A stretch of 46,466 bases of DNA from Palsa-459 sp035937595 (GTDB lineage Bacteria > Actinomycetota > Acidimicrobiia > Acidimicrobiales > RAAP-2). The stretch is taken from the NCBI GenBank assembly GCA_035937595.1, contig DASZHS010000054.1, forward strand, positions 1-46,466, read 5' to 3'. The notes below the pieces were generated by a model that was given only the letters and a program-made list of their open reading frames with translations, was not told the DNA's origin and ran no database searches. Shown piece by piece: positions 15,682-23,684 of this stretch. The first letter of the stretch is position 1, and the number at the start of each line of letters is the position of its first letter. The position numbers and the translations under genes are program-made.

Positions 15682-16689
15682 TCACTCGGGGTCGGTCACC
15701 TCGAGCACCACCTTGGCGCCGATCTCGGCGGCCAGCTGCTCGCTCTCGCTCGTCGCGTGCGCGTAGACGCGAAGCGTCATCGATGGATTCGCATGGCCCA
15801 GTCGGCTCGCCGCCGTCCTCGGGTCCACGCCCGCGCTGATCAGCTGCGTCGCTGCGAAGTGGCGGAGCGAGTGCAGGTGCACGTCGGACAGCCCGAGGCG
15901 GGTCGCGATGCGGCGGACGCTCGTGGAGACGGTGTTGATGTTGATCGGCTCGCGACCGCCGGGGTCGGAGGCGAAGATGAGGCACTCAGGATCGAGGGAC
16001 CGCCCGGCGACCTCGGCGACCTGCTCGCACCGTGCCCTCCATCCCCGCAGGACCCGGTCGAGGTCGTCGTCAACGGCCACACGGCGATGACGACCGGTCT
16101 TCGTCTCCTTGACGCCCTGCACCCGCCCAAGGCGGAAGGCAGACCCCCGGATGACCAGGGAGCGGTCGACGAAGTCGCGCCACTGCAGCGCGGCGAGCTC
16201 GCCGCGACGACAGCCGGTGACCGCCGCCACGAGCACGTACATGCCGAGCAGCTCGGACGCCGAGGTGCACGCCGCGATCAGCTCGCGCACGTGCTCTGGG
16301 GTGGGACTGTCCGGTTCGGGGTGCCCGGCGTCAGGCAGCGTCGCGAGTCGCGCCGGGTTCGAGGGTATCCACTGCCACTTGACCGCCTGGCTGAGAGCGG
16401 CGGAGAGGATCGCGTGGTACCGGCGCACCGTCGACGGCGCGGCCGGCTTCTCGCGCGTGAGCAGTGCCGCGTAGATCTTGTCGAGCGCGTGCGGCTCGAG
16501 ACGTCCGATCTCCAAGTCCCCGATCTCCGGAAGCCAGAAGCCGTTGATCGCGGTTGCGTAGCCGTGGAGCGTCGTCGGTGATCGGCCCCTCACCCGGGAG
16601 AAGGCGAGGAACTCCTCGAAGAGCTCGGCGAACGTGATGCGTCGGGGTGGCTGCGGACGCCCCTTCGGCCGTGGTCCTCGTCCCTCCAC
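15682..16689 (-). CDS. Tyrosine recombinase / phage-type integrase
   Basis: This 335-residue protein is a complete site-specific tyrosine recombinase. The N-terminal SAM-like DNA-binding part has FAELFEEFLAFSRVRGRSP and STVRRYHAILSAALSQAVKW. The catalytic domain has TGCRRGELAAL with Arg161, KETKTGRHRRVAV with the beta-hairpin Lys, LHSLRHFAAT with His273 and Arg276, GHANPSMTLRVYAH with a His two turns before the nucleophile Tyr309. The GTG start at 16689 is the first available; no clear ribosome site precedes it. No excisionase, phage gene, tRNA or obvious direct repeat lies next to it, so it is a remnant or a member of a simple integrative element whose limits are unclear. Confidence 0.85.
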   Translation of the reverse strand: MEGRGPRPKGRPQPPRRITFAELFEEFLAFSRVRGRSPTTLHGYATAINGFWLPEIGDLEIGRLEPHALDKIYAALLTREKPAAPSTVRRYHAILSAALSQAVKWQWIPSNPARLATLPDAGHPEPDSPTPEHVRELIAACTSASELLGMYVLVAAVTGCRRGELAALQWRDFVDRSLVIRGSAFRLGRVQGVKETKTGRHRRVAVDDDLDRVLRGWRARCEQVAEVAGRSLDPECLIFASDPGGREPININTVSTSVRRIATRLGLSDVHLHSLRHFAATQLISAGVDPRTAASRLGHANPSMTLRVYAHATSESEQLAAEIGAKVVLEVTDPE

Positions 16690-16921
16690 TCGCCCAACGG
16701 TCCGCGCCGACGGGCGGGCCGCACGCGGTCAACGGCCCGGTCCGTCGGTCTCGCTCGGGGCCACGCTGCGTGACGCCGCGGTGGCCCGCAACTTCAGCTC
16801 GCCTCCGCCCGGCTCGCTGCCTCCCGAGGACGAGAGCAGGTGAGCCGCGGCACGGTGCGCCGGTGCGATCGTGGTGCGACCCTGGGGCGGCACGATTGCG
16901 AGAGTGCCCCGCGATCAGGCA

Positions 16922-17368
16922 CTAGCTGACGTACCGAGCCCTCATCGCCGCCAGCTCTTCGTTCGCCGACTCGAGCGCGTCGAGCGTCCCCGGCGAAGGG
17001 TCACGGATCTCTGACTTGGCGGCCCGCACCAGGGCCACCTGGGCCTGGAACACGGGTAGCGGCACCTTGTTCACGACCGGGAACCGGCTCGTCTGGCCGT
17101 AGACGTGCAGCGAGCTGGCGCCAAGGCCCACCATGCCCGTCATGGCCGCCACAGCGTTCAGCTGCGAGCGGAAGGCATCGCTCGCAGACGTGTCGTCGTC
17201 GAGCGCCGAGAGCACGGAGGCCAAGTCGTATCGGGACGCCTCGGTGATGCGGACCACGTACGTCACGACGGCCGACTCGACGTCGACGAGCCGTGCCTCC
17301 AGCCCTTCATCGACCTCGACGGTCCGGTCGTCTCGCGGCCGGTTGGATGCACTCACGATCGAGCCCAC
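16922..17368 (-). CDS. Hypothetical protein
   Basis: The frame from GTG 17368 encodes 148 residues; GTG 17353 is a possible shorter start. The composition is protein-like: an acidic helix TVEVDEGLEARLVDVESAV, a further helical stretch YDLASVLSALDDDTSASDAF, and a C-terminal helix LESANEELAAMRARY. No signal peptide or catalytic motif is seen, and I do not recognise a family. It sits upstream of the integrase in the same direction with a 232-base gap that shows no gene. It is divergent from the coiled-coil membrane protein at 17646, with 277 bases between them. Confidence 0.45.
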   Translation of the reverse strand: MGSIVSASNRPRDDRTVEVDEGLEARLVDVESAVVTYVVRITEASRYDLASVLSALDDDTSASDAFRSQLNAVAAMTGMVGLGASSLHVYGQTSRFPVVNKVPLPVFQAQVALVRAAKSEIRDPSPGTLDALESANEELAAMRARYVS

Positions 17369-17604
17369 GACCTTCTGCCACCATCGTTCGACCCGCCACT
17401 CATTCGACGAGTGACGTGGGCGCCGATCCTACGTCGCCGCACATATGCGGTGATCGGGACAGGTCCGCGATCGGGCGCCGGCGAGACGGTGCGAGCGTCC
17501 TGCGTGCCGCCACCGACCCCGAGGCGGGGCCGTGCCGCGCAGACGGGATCGCGGCGCGAGGCCGGCGGCCGCTCCTGCCGCAACGGTCCGGATGCAGAGC
17601 GCGG

Positions 17605-17610
17605 TAGCGT
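17605..17610 (+). promoter_or_regulatory. -10 box TAGCGT
   Basis: TAGCGT lies 35 bases before ATG 17646, leaving room for a leader with the AAGGAGG ribosome site at 17635-17641. Confidence 0.4.
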
Positions 17611-17645
17611 CGGTCGAGGACCGGCTCGCCAGGCAAGGAGGCCCG

Positions 17646-18218
17646 ATGGGTCAGTTTCTGCGAGACGTAGCGGCGGTGCTCGTGGCGGCGGGGATCCTCG
17701 CCGCGGTCGTCGCCGGCGCCCTCGTCTTCTGTGCGTTGTGGCTGCGCAGGATCTGGCGACGCAAGCGCGTGGAGCTCACGCTCCGGCTCAATGAGCTCGC
17801 GCTCGCGGCGGTGGCGTCGGGCGCCCGATGGCTGTGGACGCGCTCGCTGCCGGATCGCCGCTGGCGCACCTTGCAACGAGCGCGGCGCGACCTCGCCCGT
17901 TCGTCTGCCCGTGCGGAGCATGCCGTCCGCCAGGTGCGAGACGCGAACGCCTCGCTGGGCGATCTCGAGAGCCTGACCCGCCGTCTGCGCCATGCGGCAC
18001 TCGACGTCGATCGCTCGCTTCGGATCGCGCAGCGGTCAGCCGGCAACGAGCTCGTCGATGAGCTCCTCCGACACGCACACGAGCTGACGAGGGCAGCCAA
18101 TGGGATCCAGCGCGCCGCTGCGGCGTCGCTCGCCGGGTTGCACCGAGAGTCCACGGATGAGCTCGTGGGCCACGTACGTCTCGAGGAGCAGGCGCTTCTC
18201 GTCGGGACAGCGCGCTAG
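17646..18218 (+). CDS. Single-pass membrane protein with coiled coil
   Basis: ATG 17646 follows AAGGAGG, so the start is firm and the product has 190 residues. Residues 6-32 form one hydrophobic helix (VAAVLVAAGILAAVVAGALVF). It is followed by a basic LRRIWRRKR stop-transfer segment. The rest is almost entirely helical and heptad-like (LQRARRDLARSSARAEHAVR, then DLESLTRRLRHAALDVDRSL and ELVDELLRHAHELTRA), suggesting a cytoplasmic coiled coil. Function is unknown; it could be an envelope- or division-related scaffold, but there is no direct evidence. It stands between two unrelated genes. Confidence 0.6.
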   Translation: MGQFLRDVAAVLVAAGILAAVVAGALVFCALWLRRIWRRKRVELTLRLNELALAAVASGARWLWTRSLPDRRWRTLQRARRDLARSSARAEHAVRQVRDANASLGDLESLTRRLRHAALDVDRSLRIAQRSAGNELVDELLRHAHELTRAANGIQRAAAASLAGLHRESTDELVGHVRLEEQALLVGTAR

Positions 18219-18370
18219 CACCGCTGCGCATCGAGACGCCCGCGAGCCTTGGGGGTCGCGTCGCTGCGCAGCATCTTGCCAGCGCCGCGCAGACCTGACC
18301 TGGAGAAGGTTGGGACTTTGTGACACGTGCGCTCTAGGGTGCCGGGAACGCGAGTCAACGGAGGTTGGAC

Positions 18371-18928
18371 ATGAGCACGGAGCTACTTGAGCAAGCGATC
18401 GCCTCCACGCACGGGGTGCTCGTCAACGTGTCGAAGCAGCAGCTGGGTCAGGACACTCCCTGCGCCCAGTGGAAGATCAGCGACGTCATCAATCATCTCG
18501 TGGGCGGCCAGTACTGGTTTGCAGCCATGGTGAACGGCGAAGAGGTCGACAACGCAGCCATCGACTTCTCCTCTACAGACTTCGTCTCCGCGTTCGATGA
18601 AGGGACGCAGCGCACACTCGGGGCGTTCCGGGCCGACGGCGTCATGGAAAGGCCGCTCACGCTGCCATTCGGGGAGATGCCCGGCGCCGCCTTCCTCCGC
18701 CTCGCCGCCACCGACACCTTCACACATGGGTGGGATCTGGCCAGGGCGACGGGCCAGGACACCGACCTCGCGCCGGACCTCGCGGCGACGCTGCTCACCG
18801 GGGCGAAGCAGAACATCCCGCCGGAGTTCCGCAACGAGGAGGGCAACCCCTTCGGTCCGGAGCAGGCGGCACCAGCGGGCGCGTGCAACGCCGACAAGCT
18901 TGCCGCGTTCCTCGGCCGAAGGGTGTAA
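18371..18928 (+). CDS. TIGR03086 family (DinB/maleylpyruvate isomerase-like) protein
   Basis: ATG 18371 lies six bases after GGAGG; the product has 185 residues. It begins ELLEQAIASTHGVLVNV and has the family's WKISDVINHLVGGQYWF, where the His lies in the first metal-binding helix, and DTFTHGWDLARATGQ with the third metal-binding His region. TIGR03086 proteins are actinobacterial members of the DinB four-helix superfamily; relatives act as mycothiol-dependent enzymes, but the substrate of this one is unknown. TAGGGT (18335-18340) is a likely -10. A hairpin follows directly after the stop. Confidence 0.8.
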   Translation: MSTELLEQAIASTHGVLVNVSKQQLGQDTPCAQWKISDVINHLVGGQYWFAAMVNGEEVDNAAIDFSSTDFVSAFDEGTQRTLGAFRADGVMERPLTLPFGEMPGAAFLRLAATDTFTHGWDLARATGQDTDLAPDLAATLLTGAKQNIPPEFRNEEGNPFGPEQAAPAGACNADKLAAFLGRRV

Positions 18929-18930
18929 GC

Positions 18931-18948
18931 CGGGCCGACGGCGGCCCG
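18931..18948 (+). terminator. Hairpin after the TIGR03086 gene
   Basis: CGGGCCG, the loop ACGG and CGGCCCG form a 7-bp GC stem just after the stop codon. There is no T tract. Confidence 0.4.
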
Positions 18949-19133
18949 AGCTCGTCCGACCATCGACGCAGGTCGCTTCGCCGTCGGGCATCGCCCGGGA
19001 CGGGTGTGTCAGGTCCGTCCCCCTGGGAGCACGAGCACGAGCGGATCGGCAATAATCCGCGGCGTTGCCTGAGGGGGCGGTGCGCGGCGGGCCACGGTCC
19101 TGCTTTGGGTCTGGTCGCAGATCGGGGGTCGGC

Positions 19134-21356
19134 ATGAGACACGAGCGACGCGGTCCCACGCGCGCTGCTGGAACCATCTCGTCCCTGGTGTCGGCGCGCG
19201 GGAGCCGCGTCGGGGCCATCGCTGTGCTGGCGACGGTCGCGATGGTGCTGTCCGGCGCGACGGCGACGGGGGCCAGCGCGGCGCAGGGCACTCGGTGGCA
19301 CGGGGCGGAACCAAGGCTGCTGGGCACCCCGACGCTCCTGGTCCTGCCGACCTCGGGCCAAGCAGGCGCGTCCTACACCGCCAGCGCCACGAACTTCGCG
19401 GCCGCCGAGCTCGTCGGGGTCTCCTGGGACGGGGCCCTCCAAGGGTCCTGTACGACCGACCTCCTCGGCGCCTGCTCGGTCTCGCTGACCGTGCCACCCG
19501 GCGCCGCCGGGAACCACACCGTCTCCGCGCTCGGTGGCACCAGCGGCCTCAGCGCCACCGCGACCTTCGACGAGCTCGCCCCCAAGCTCACGGCCACGCC
19601 GAGCTCGGGCCCCGCGGGCTCAAGCTTCATGGCCAGCGCCTCGGGCTTCCAAGCCGCAGAGCTCATCGCCGTCACCTTCAACGGCACGCCCGAGGGGTCG
19701 TGCACGGCCGACGCCCTCGGCGACTGCGCCGTGTCGGTGACCGTGCCGCCCGGTCCAGGCGGAACCTACGGCGTCAAGGCGGTCGGGGCGACGAGCGGCG
19801 CGATGGCCTCCACCAGCTTCGTCGAGACCCCGACGCTCGTGGTCCTGCCGACCTCGGGCCAGGCAGGCGCGTCCTACACCGCCAGCGCGACCGACTTCGC
19901 AGCCGCCGAGCTCGTCGACGTCTTCTGGGACGGACACCTCCAGGGCTCTTGCGGGACCAACGTCCTCGGTGCCTGCTCCGTCGCACTGACCGTGCCAGCC
20001 GGCACCGCCGGCAATCACGCCGTCTCCGCGCGCGGTGGCACCAGCGGCCTCAGCGCCACCGCCACCTTCGACGAGCTCGCCCCCAAGCTGACGGCCACGC
20101 CGGGCTCGGGCCCCGCGGGCTCGAGCTTCACGGCCAGCGCCTCGGGCTTCGAGGCGGCAGAGCTGATCGCCGTCACCTTCAACGGCACGCCGCAAGGGAC
20201 GTGCACCGCCGACGCCCTCGGCGCCTGCGCCGTGTCGGTGACGGTGCCACCCGGCCCGGGGGGCGCCTACGGCGTCAAGGCGGTCGGGGCTCTGAGCGGG
20301 GCCATGGCCTCCACCACGTTCGTCGTGACGCCGACGCTCGTGCTCCTGCCGAGCTCCGGCTTGGCGGGCTCGCCCTTCAGCGCGACGGCCACGAGCTTCG
20401 CGGCCGCCGAGACCGTCGGCGTCGCCTGGGACGGGGTCTCCCAGGGGTCGTGCACGACCGACGTCCTCGGCGCCTGCTCGGTCTCGCTGACGGTGCCACC
20501 CGGCGCCGCCGGGAACCACACCGTCTCCGCGCTCGGCGGCACCAGCGGCCTCCGCGCCACGGCGACCTTCGACGAGCTCGGCCTCGGGCCCTCGGTCTCG
20601 ATGGTCGCACCCGCGTCGGGTCCGAAGGGTGGGGGGTCCACGGTCACGATCACGGGATCGAACTTCGAAGCCCCCGCCACGGTGCGATTCGGGACCGCCA
20701 TGGCCACCAACGTGGTCGTCGCCAGCGCGACCGCCATCACGGCCGTGAGCCCCGCAGGGTCGGGCACCGTCGACGTGACCGTCGCAACGGTCCTCGGGAC
20801 GAGCGCGACCTCGGCCGCGGATCGCTTCACCTACCTCGTTCGACCGACCGTGTCCAAGGTGTCGCCTCGCTCGGGGCCGGTGACGGGCGGGACGACGGTC
20901 AGGATCGTCGGGACGAACTTCGCCTCGCCCGCGACGGTCAAGTTCGGCGCCGTCAAGGCACGCAAGGTGGTGGTGGTCAACGCAACGACGATCAAGGTCG
21001 TGTGCCCGCACGGCACGGGCAAGGTCGCCGTGAAGGTAACGACCCCCGGCGGCACCAGCTCGGTGACCCGTGCCAGCCACTTCGCCTATCACTCGCGTCC
21101 GACCGTGACCAGGGTGTCACCTTCGACGGGTCCCGGTCGCGGAGGGACGAAGGTCACGATCAAGGGGACGAACTTCAAGGCCAACGCCACGGTGCACTTC
21201 GGGTCCGCCATGGCCAGCCACGTCGTCGTCGTCAGCTCGACGACGATCACGGCGGTGAGCCCGCCTGGCGCCGGCACCGTGCGCGTCACCGTCACGACCA
21301 AGAAGGGCACGAGCGCGACGTCGAGGGTCGCCCGATTCAAGTACGCGGCGCACTAG
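19134..21356 (+). CDS. Secreted repeat protein: five Ig-like repeats plus three IPT/TIG domains
   Basis: The chosen start is ATG 19134 behind GGGGG, giving 740 residues; the longer in-frame start at 19065 adds residues that do not fit a signal peptide. The signal peptide is GAIAVLATVAMVLSGATATG, cut near ASA-AQG. Residues ~65-482 are five ~83-residue repeats of two kinds in the order A-B-A-B-A. A begins with LVVLPTSGQAGASYTASAT, and B with APKLTATPSSGPAGSSF. Each has a Cys pair (GSCTTDLLGACS). Three IPT/TIG domains follow (SPRSGPVTGGTTVRIVGTNF is typical), and the protein ends with the third. It has no sorting signal or catalytic motif. It is most likely a surface or matrix protein. Confidence 0.85.
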   Translation: MRHERRGPTRAAGTISSLVSARGSRVGAIAVLATVAMVLSGATATGASAAQGTRWHGAEPRLLGTPTLLVLPTSGQAGASYTASATNFAAAELVGVSWDGALQGSCTTDLLGACSVSLTVPPGAAGNHTVSALGGTSGLSATATFDELAPKLTATPSSGPAGSSFMASASGFQAAELIAVTFNGTPEGSCTADALGDCAVSVTVPPGPGGTYGVKAVGATSGAMASTSFVETPTLVVLPTSGQAGASYTASATDFAAAELVDVFWDGHLQGSCGTNVLGACSVALTVPAGTAGNHAVSARGGTSGLSATATFDELAPKLTATPGSGPAGSSFTASASGFEAAELIAVTFNGTPQGTCTADALGACAVSVTVPPGPGGAYGVKAVGALSGAMASTTFVVTPTLVLLPSSGLAGSPFSATATSFAAAETVGVAWDGVSQGSCTTDVLGACSVSLTVPPGAAGNHTVSALGGTSGLRATATFDELGLGPSVSMVAPASGPKGGGSTVTITGSNFEAPATVRFGTAMATNVVVASATAITAVSPAGSGTVDVTVATVLGTSATSAADRFTYLVRPTVSKVSPRSGPVTGGTTVRIVGTNFASPATVKFGAVKARKVVVVNATTIKVVCPHGTGKVAVKVTTPGGTSSVTRASHFAYHSRPTVTRVSPSTGPGRGGTKVTIKGTNFKANATVHFGSAMASHVVVVSSTTITAVSPPGAGTVRVTVTTKKGTSATSRVARFKYAAH
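19326..20580 (+). repeat. A-B-A-B-A coding tandem repeat, super-period about 501 bp
   Basis: A units start near 19326, 19828 and 20329, and B units near 19573 and 20076. Long nucleotide stretches are shared between equivalent units, for example ACCTCGGGCCA and CAGGCGCGTCCTACACCGCC in A1 and A2. The spacing of A to A is about 501 bp both times. This points to recent duplication of an A-B pair. Confidence 0.8.
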
Positions 21357-21613
21357 CGCCGTCACCCTCGGGGTTTCGGGGGACGGGCTTGCTGGGCGGC
21401 CGTGGCCGTATCCGGAGAGGGCGCCGTCCTCAGCCGCATCGGCCATGGTCGGAGCAACCCAGGCAGGGAATCGACCTCCCAACAGGCACTTCTCGCGGCT
21501 GCTCCGCGGGCTTCGGGCTCGGCGCGGGCCGCCCGTCCGGGACAGGTTTGGGCGGGCACGGTCGGGGGTAGCACCACGACGGGTCGGTCTGACGACGCTC
21601 TGGGAGGACATCG

Positions 21614-22234
21614 ATGAAGCGGATGCGAGCACTCGGCGCGGCGGCAGCTTGCGGTGCGATCCTCAGCGGATCGCTCGGGGCGACCCTCACGTTCTCCTCG
21701 CCAGCCGGCGCGGCAACACCGCTCGTCAAGGTGAAGGAGTTCGTCCACGCGACCACCACGCTCGCGACGCTGAAGCAGACGGTGGCGATCCCGAGGGGCC
21801 GGCTCTCCGGGACGCTGAACCCGATCACCGGTGCCCTTCGTGCGAAGCTCGCCCTCCCGCCGGCGTCCTCGACGACCTCGCTCGCGGGGATCGGGCTCGT
21901 GAAGGCGACCTTCTCGGTCGTTCCCACCAAGAAGGTGATGGGCAAGGTGGACTTCGTGAAGACCACGATCACCTCGACCTCCGTGTTCAACATCCACGTC
22001 GACTCGCTCACGCCCGTCGGGACGTCCGTCAACCTCGTCGGCAACACCTGTCAGACGTCACAGCCGATCACGATGACGCTGACGGGTCCGTTCGTGGCCA
22101 TCGGTGACATGACCTTCTCGAGCACCTACACGATTCCGCAGTTCGCCAACTGCGGCGCCGGGACGACCGCGCTCAACGCCCTCGTGGCAGGGCCGGGCAA
22201 CACGTTCACGGCAACGTTCTCGCCGTTCAAGTAA
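21614..22234 (+). CDS. Secreted hypothetical protein
   Basis: ATG 21614 follows GGGAGG and opens a 206-residue protein with a clear signal peptide: MKRMR, then ALGAAAACGAILSGSLGATL, with likely cleavage after AGA. The mature part is rich in Thr and beta strands (TTLATLKQTVAIPRGRLSG, KTTITSTSVFNIHVDSLTP). It contains two cysteines near the end (GNTCQTSQ and FANCGAG), which may form a disulphide. I do not recognise a named family, although similar exported beta proteins are common in Actinobacteria. It follows the large repeat protein by 257 bases that hold no gene. Confidence 0.65.
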   Translation: MKRMRALGAAAACGAILSGSLGATLTFSSPAGAATPLVKVKEFVHATTTLATLKQTVAIPRGRLSGTLNPITGALRAKLALPPASSTTSLAGIGLVKATFSVVPTKKVMGKVDFVKTTITSTSVFNIHVDSLTPVGTSVNLVGNTCQTSQPITMTLTGPFVAIGDMTFSSTYTIPQFANCGAGTTALNALVAGPGNTFTATFSPFK

Positions 22235-22323
22235 CGCCACGACGGCGATCGGGTCGCTGATCCCACGCGGCTCGGTGGCCGCTCGGACGGTGCGCCCAGC
22301 ACATCGCCTCACGGTGCGTCACC

Positions 22324-22329
22324 TACGCT
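22324..22329 (+). promoter_or_regulatory. Leaderless-type -10 box TACGCT
   Basis: TACGCT ends six bases before ATG 22336. No Shine-Dalgarno sequence is present. Confidence 0.55.
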
Positions 22330-22335
22330 GGCGCG

Positions 22336-22749
22336 ATGGCCGACGCTCGACGAGGGCCGACTCACGGCGCGCTCGACGGGTCGACCTACATGGCCTTCAT
22401 CCCCGTCCGTGACGTCGCTGCTGCGAGGTCCTTCTACGTCGGCGTGCTCGGTCTCGCGTGCCTCGAGGAGAACCCCTTCGCGATCGTCGTCGACGCCCAC
22501 GGCACCCGGCTTCGCCTGACCCCGGTGCCCGAGCTCCGAGCGCAGCCCTTCACCATCGCCGGGTGGGAGGTGCCGGACATCGACGCCAGCGTCGACGCGC
22601 TCGCCGCCGCCGGCGTCGCCTTGCAGCGCTTCGACGGCATCGAGCAGGACGCGCGAGGCGTGTGGCACACCCCGGGCGGCGATCGAGTCGCCTGGTTCAG
22701 CGACCCCGACGGCAACACGCTGTCGCTGACCACGTTCGCCCGCCGCTGA
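22336..22749 (+). CDS. VOC superfamily (glyoxalase/bleomycin-resistance-like) protein
   Basis: The 137-residue protein shows the vicinal-oxygen-chelate fold. YMAFIPVRDVAAARSFYVGV opens the first beta-alpha-beta unit. GWEVPDIDASVDALAAAGV opens the second, and WFSDPDGNTLSLTTF ends the fold with the family's D-P-D-G-N segment. Members bind a metal and act as dioxygenases, lyases or resistance proteins; the particular activity cannot be told. The start agrees with a TACGCT box six bases upstream. The metallo-beta-lactamase gene follows after 55 bases in the same direction, but has its own -10-like TACCGT and ribosome site. Confidence 0.85.
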   Translation: MADARRGPTHGALDGSTYMAFIPVRDVAAARSFYVGVLGLACLEENPFAIVVDAHGTRLRLTPVPELRAQPFTIAGWEVPDIDASVDALAAAGVALQRFDGIEQDARGVWHTPGGDRVAWFSDPDGNTLSLTTFARR

Positions 22750-22804
22750 GCGCTCACAACCCTGGTCGAGCCGCTCGGTCTACCGTCACCGCCGGAGGTG
22801 ACGC

Positions 22805-23632
22805 GTGATGATCGAGGTGACGCTGCTCGGGACGGGCAACCCGCTCCCCGATCCGTCGCGCGCGGGCGCGGCGACCCTCGTGCGCGCGGGCGACCGGACC
22901 TTCCTCTTCGACGCGGGCCGCGCGGTGTGCATGCGGCTCGCCGCGGCCGGCGTGCTGCCCGTCATGCTCGATGCAGTGCTCCTCACCCACCTGCACAGCG
23001 ACCACCTGTGCGACCTGAACGACGTGATCACGACCCACTGGGTGATGAGCCAGTCCCCCGCCGTGCTCCGCATCGTCGGTCCGGCGCGCACCCGCGAGGT
23101 GGTGGAGGGCATCGTGGCCATGCTCGGGCCCGACGTCGAGTTCCGGCTGGCGCACCACGCGGACCTGACCTGGCGCCCACGGCTCGACGTCGCCGAGGCG
23201 CGACCCGGCGAGGTCCTCCACACCGGCGGGGTGCGGATCGTCGCGGCGCAGACCCAGCACCAGCCGGTCGAGCCCGCCCTCGGGTACCGCGTGGAGTTCG
23301 AGGGCCGCTCGGTCGTGGTCGCCGGCGACACCCTGCCGTGCGCCGGCCTGGACGAGCTCTGCGCCGGCGCGGACGTCTACGTCCAGACGGTGCTCCGCGA
23401 GGACCTCGTCCGGCTGGTCCCGATGCAGCGGTTCACCGACACGATCGAGTACCACTCGACCGTCGAGCAGGCGGCTCGCACCGCCGCGCGCGGCGGGGTG
23501 CGGACGCTCGTCCTCACCCACCAGATCCCCACGCCGTGGCCGGGGACCGAGGACGAGTGGGTCGACCTCGCGCGCGCGCACTTCGACGGCGAGGTCGTCT
23601 TCGGTGAGGACCTCACCACGGTCTCGGTCTGA
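22805..23632 (+). CDS. Metallo-beta-lactamase fold hydrolase (RNase Z-like)
   Basis: The 275-residue protein is a metallo-beta-lactamase-fold hydrolase of the ribonuclease Z/arylsulfatase-like group. It begins IEVTLLGTGNPLPDPSRAG, a typical first strand. It carries LLTHLHSDHLCDLND, the HxHxDH metal motif, then SVVVAGDTLPC with the metal-bridging Asp, and LVLTHQIPTP with the last His. Without the tRNA-binding exosite it is probably a general phosphodiesterase or ester hydrolase rather than tRNase Z. GTG 22805 and ATG 22808 both lie behind GGAGG; I use the former. It converges with the secreted repeat gene; small GC-rich inverted repeats lie in the 52-base gap. Confidence 0.8.
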   Translation: MMIEVTLLGTGNPLPDPSRAGAATLVRAGDRTFLFDAGRAVCMRLAAAGVLPVMLDAVLLTHLHSDHLCDLNDVITTHWVMSQSPAVLRIVGPARTREVVEGIVAMLGPDVEFRLAHHADLTWRPRLDVAEARPGEVLHTGGVRIVAAQTQHQPVEPALGYRVEFEGRSVVVAGDTLPCAGLDELCAGADVYVQTVLREDLVRLVPMQRFTDTIEYHSTVEQAARTAARGGVRTLVLTHQIPTPWPGTEDEWVDLARAHFDGEVVFGEDLTTVSV

Positions 23633-23684
23633 GCCCCTCGCCGCCCACGGCGGGCGCCCGGACCGGCCGGCTCGCCCCCCGTCG

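Noticed and set aside
19295..21571. A second long frame across the secreted repeat protein, Arg-rich.
   Set aside because: The signal peptide and repeated Ig/TIG pattern exist only in the frame starting at 19134.
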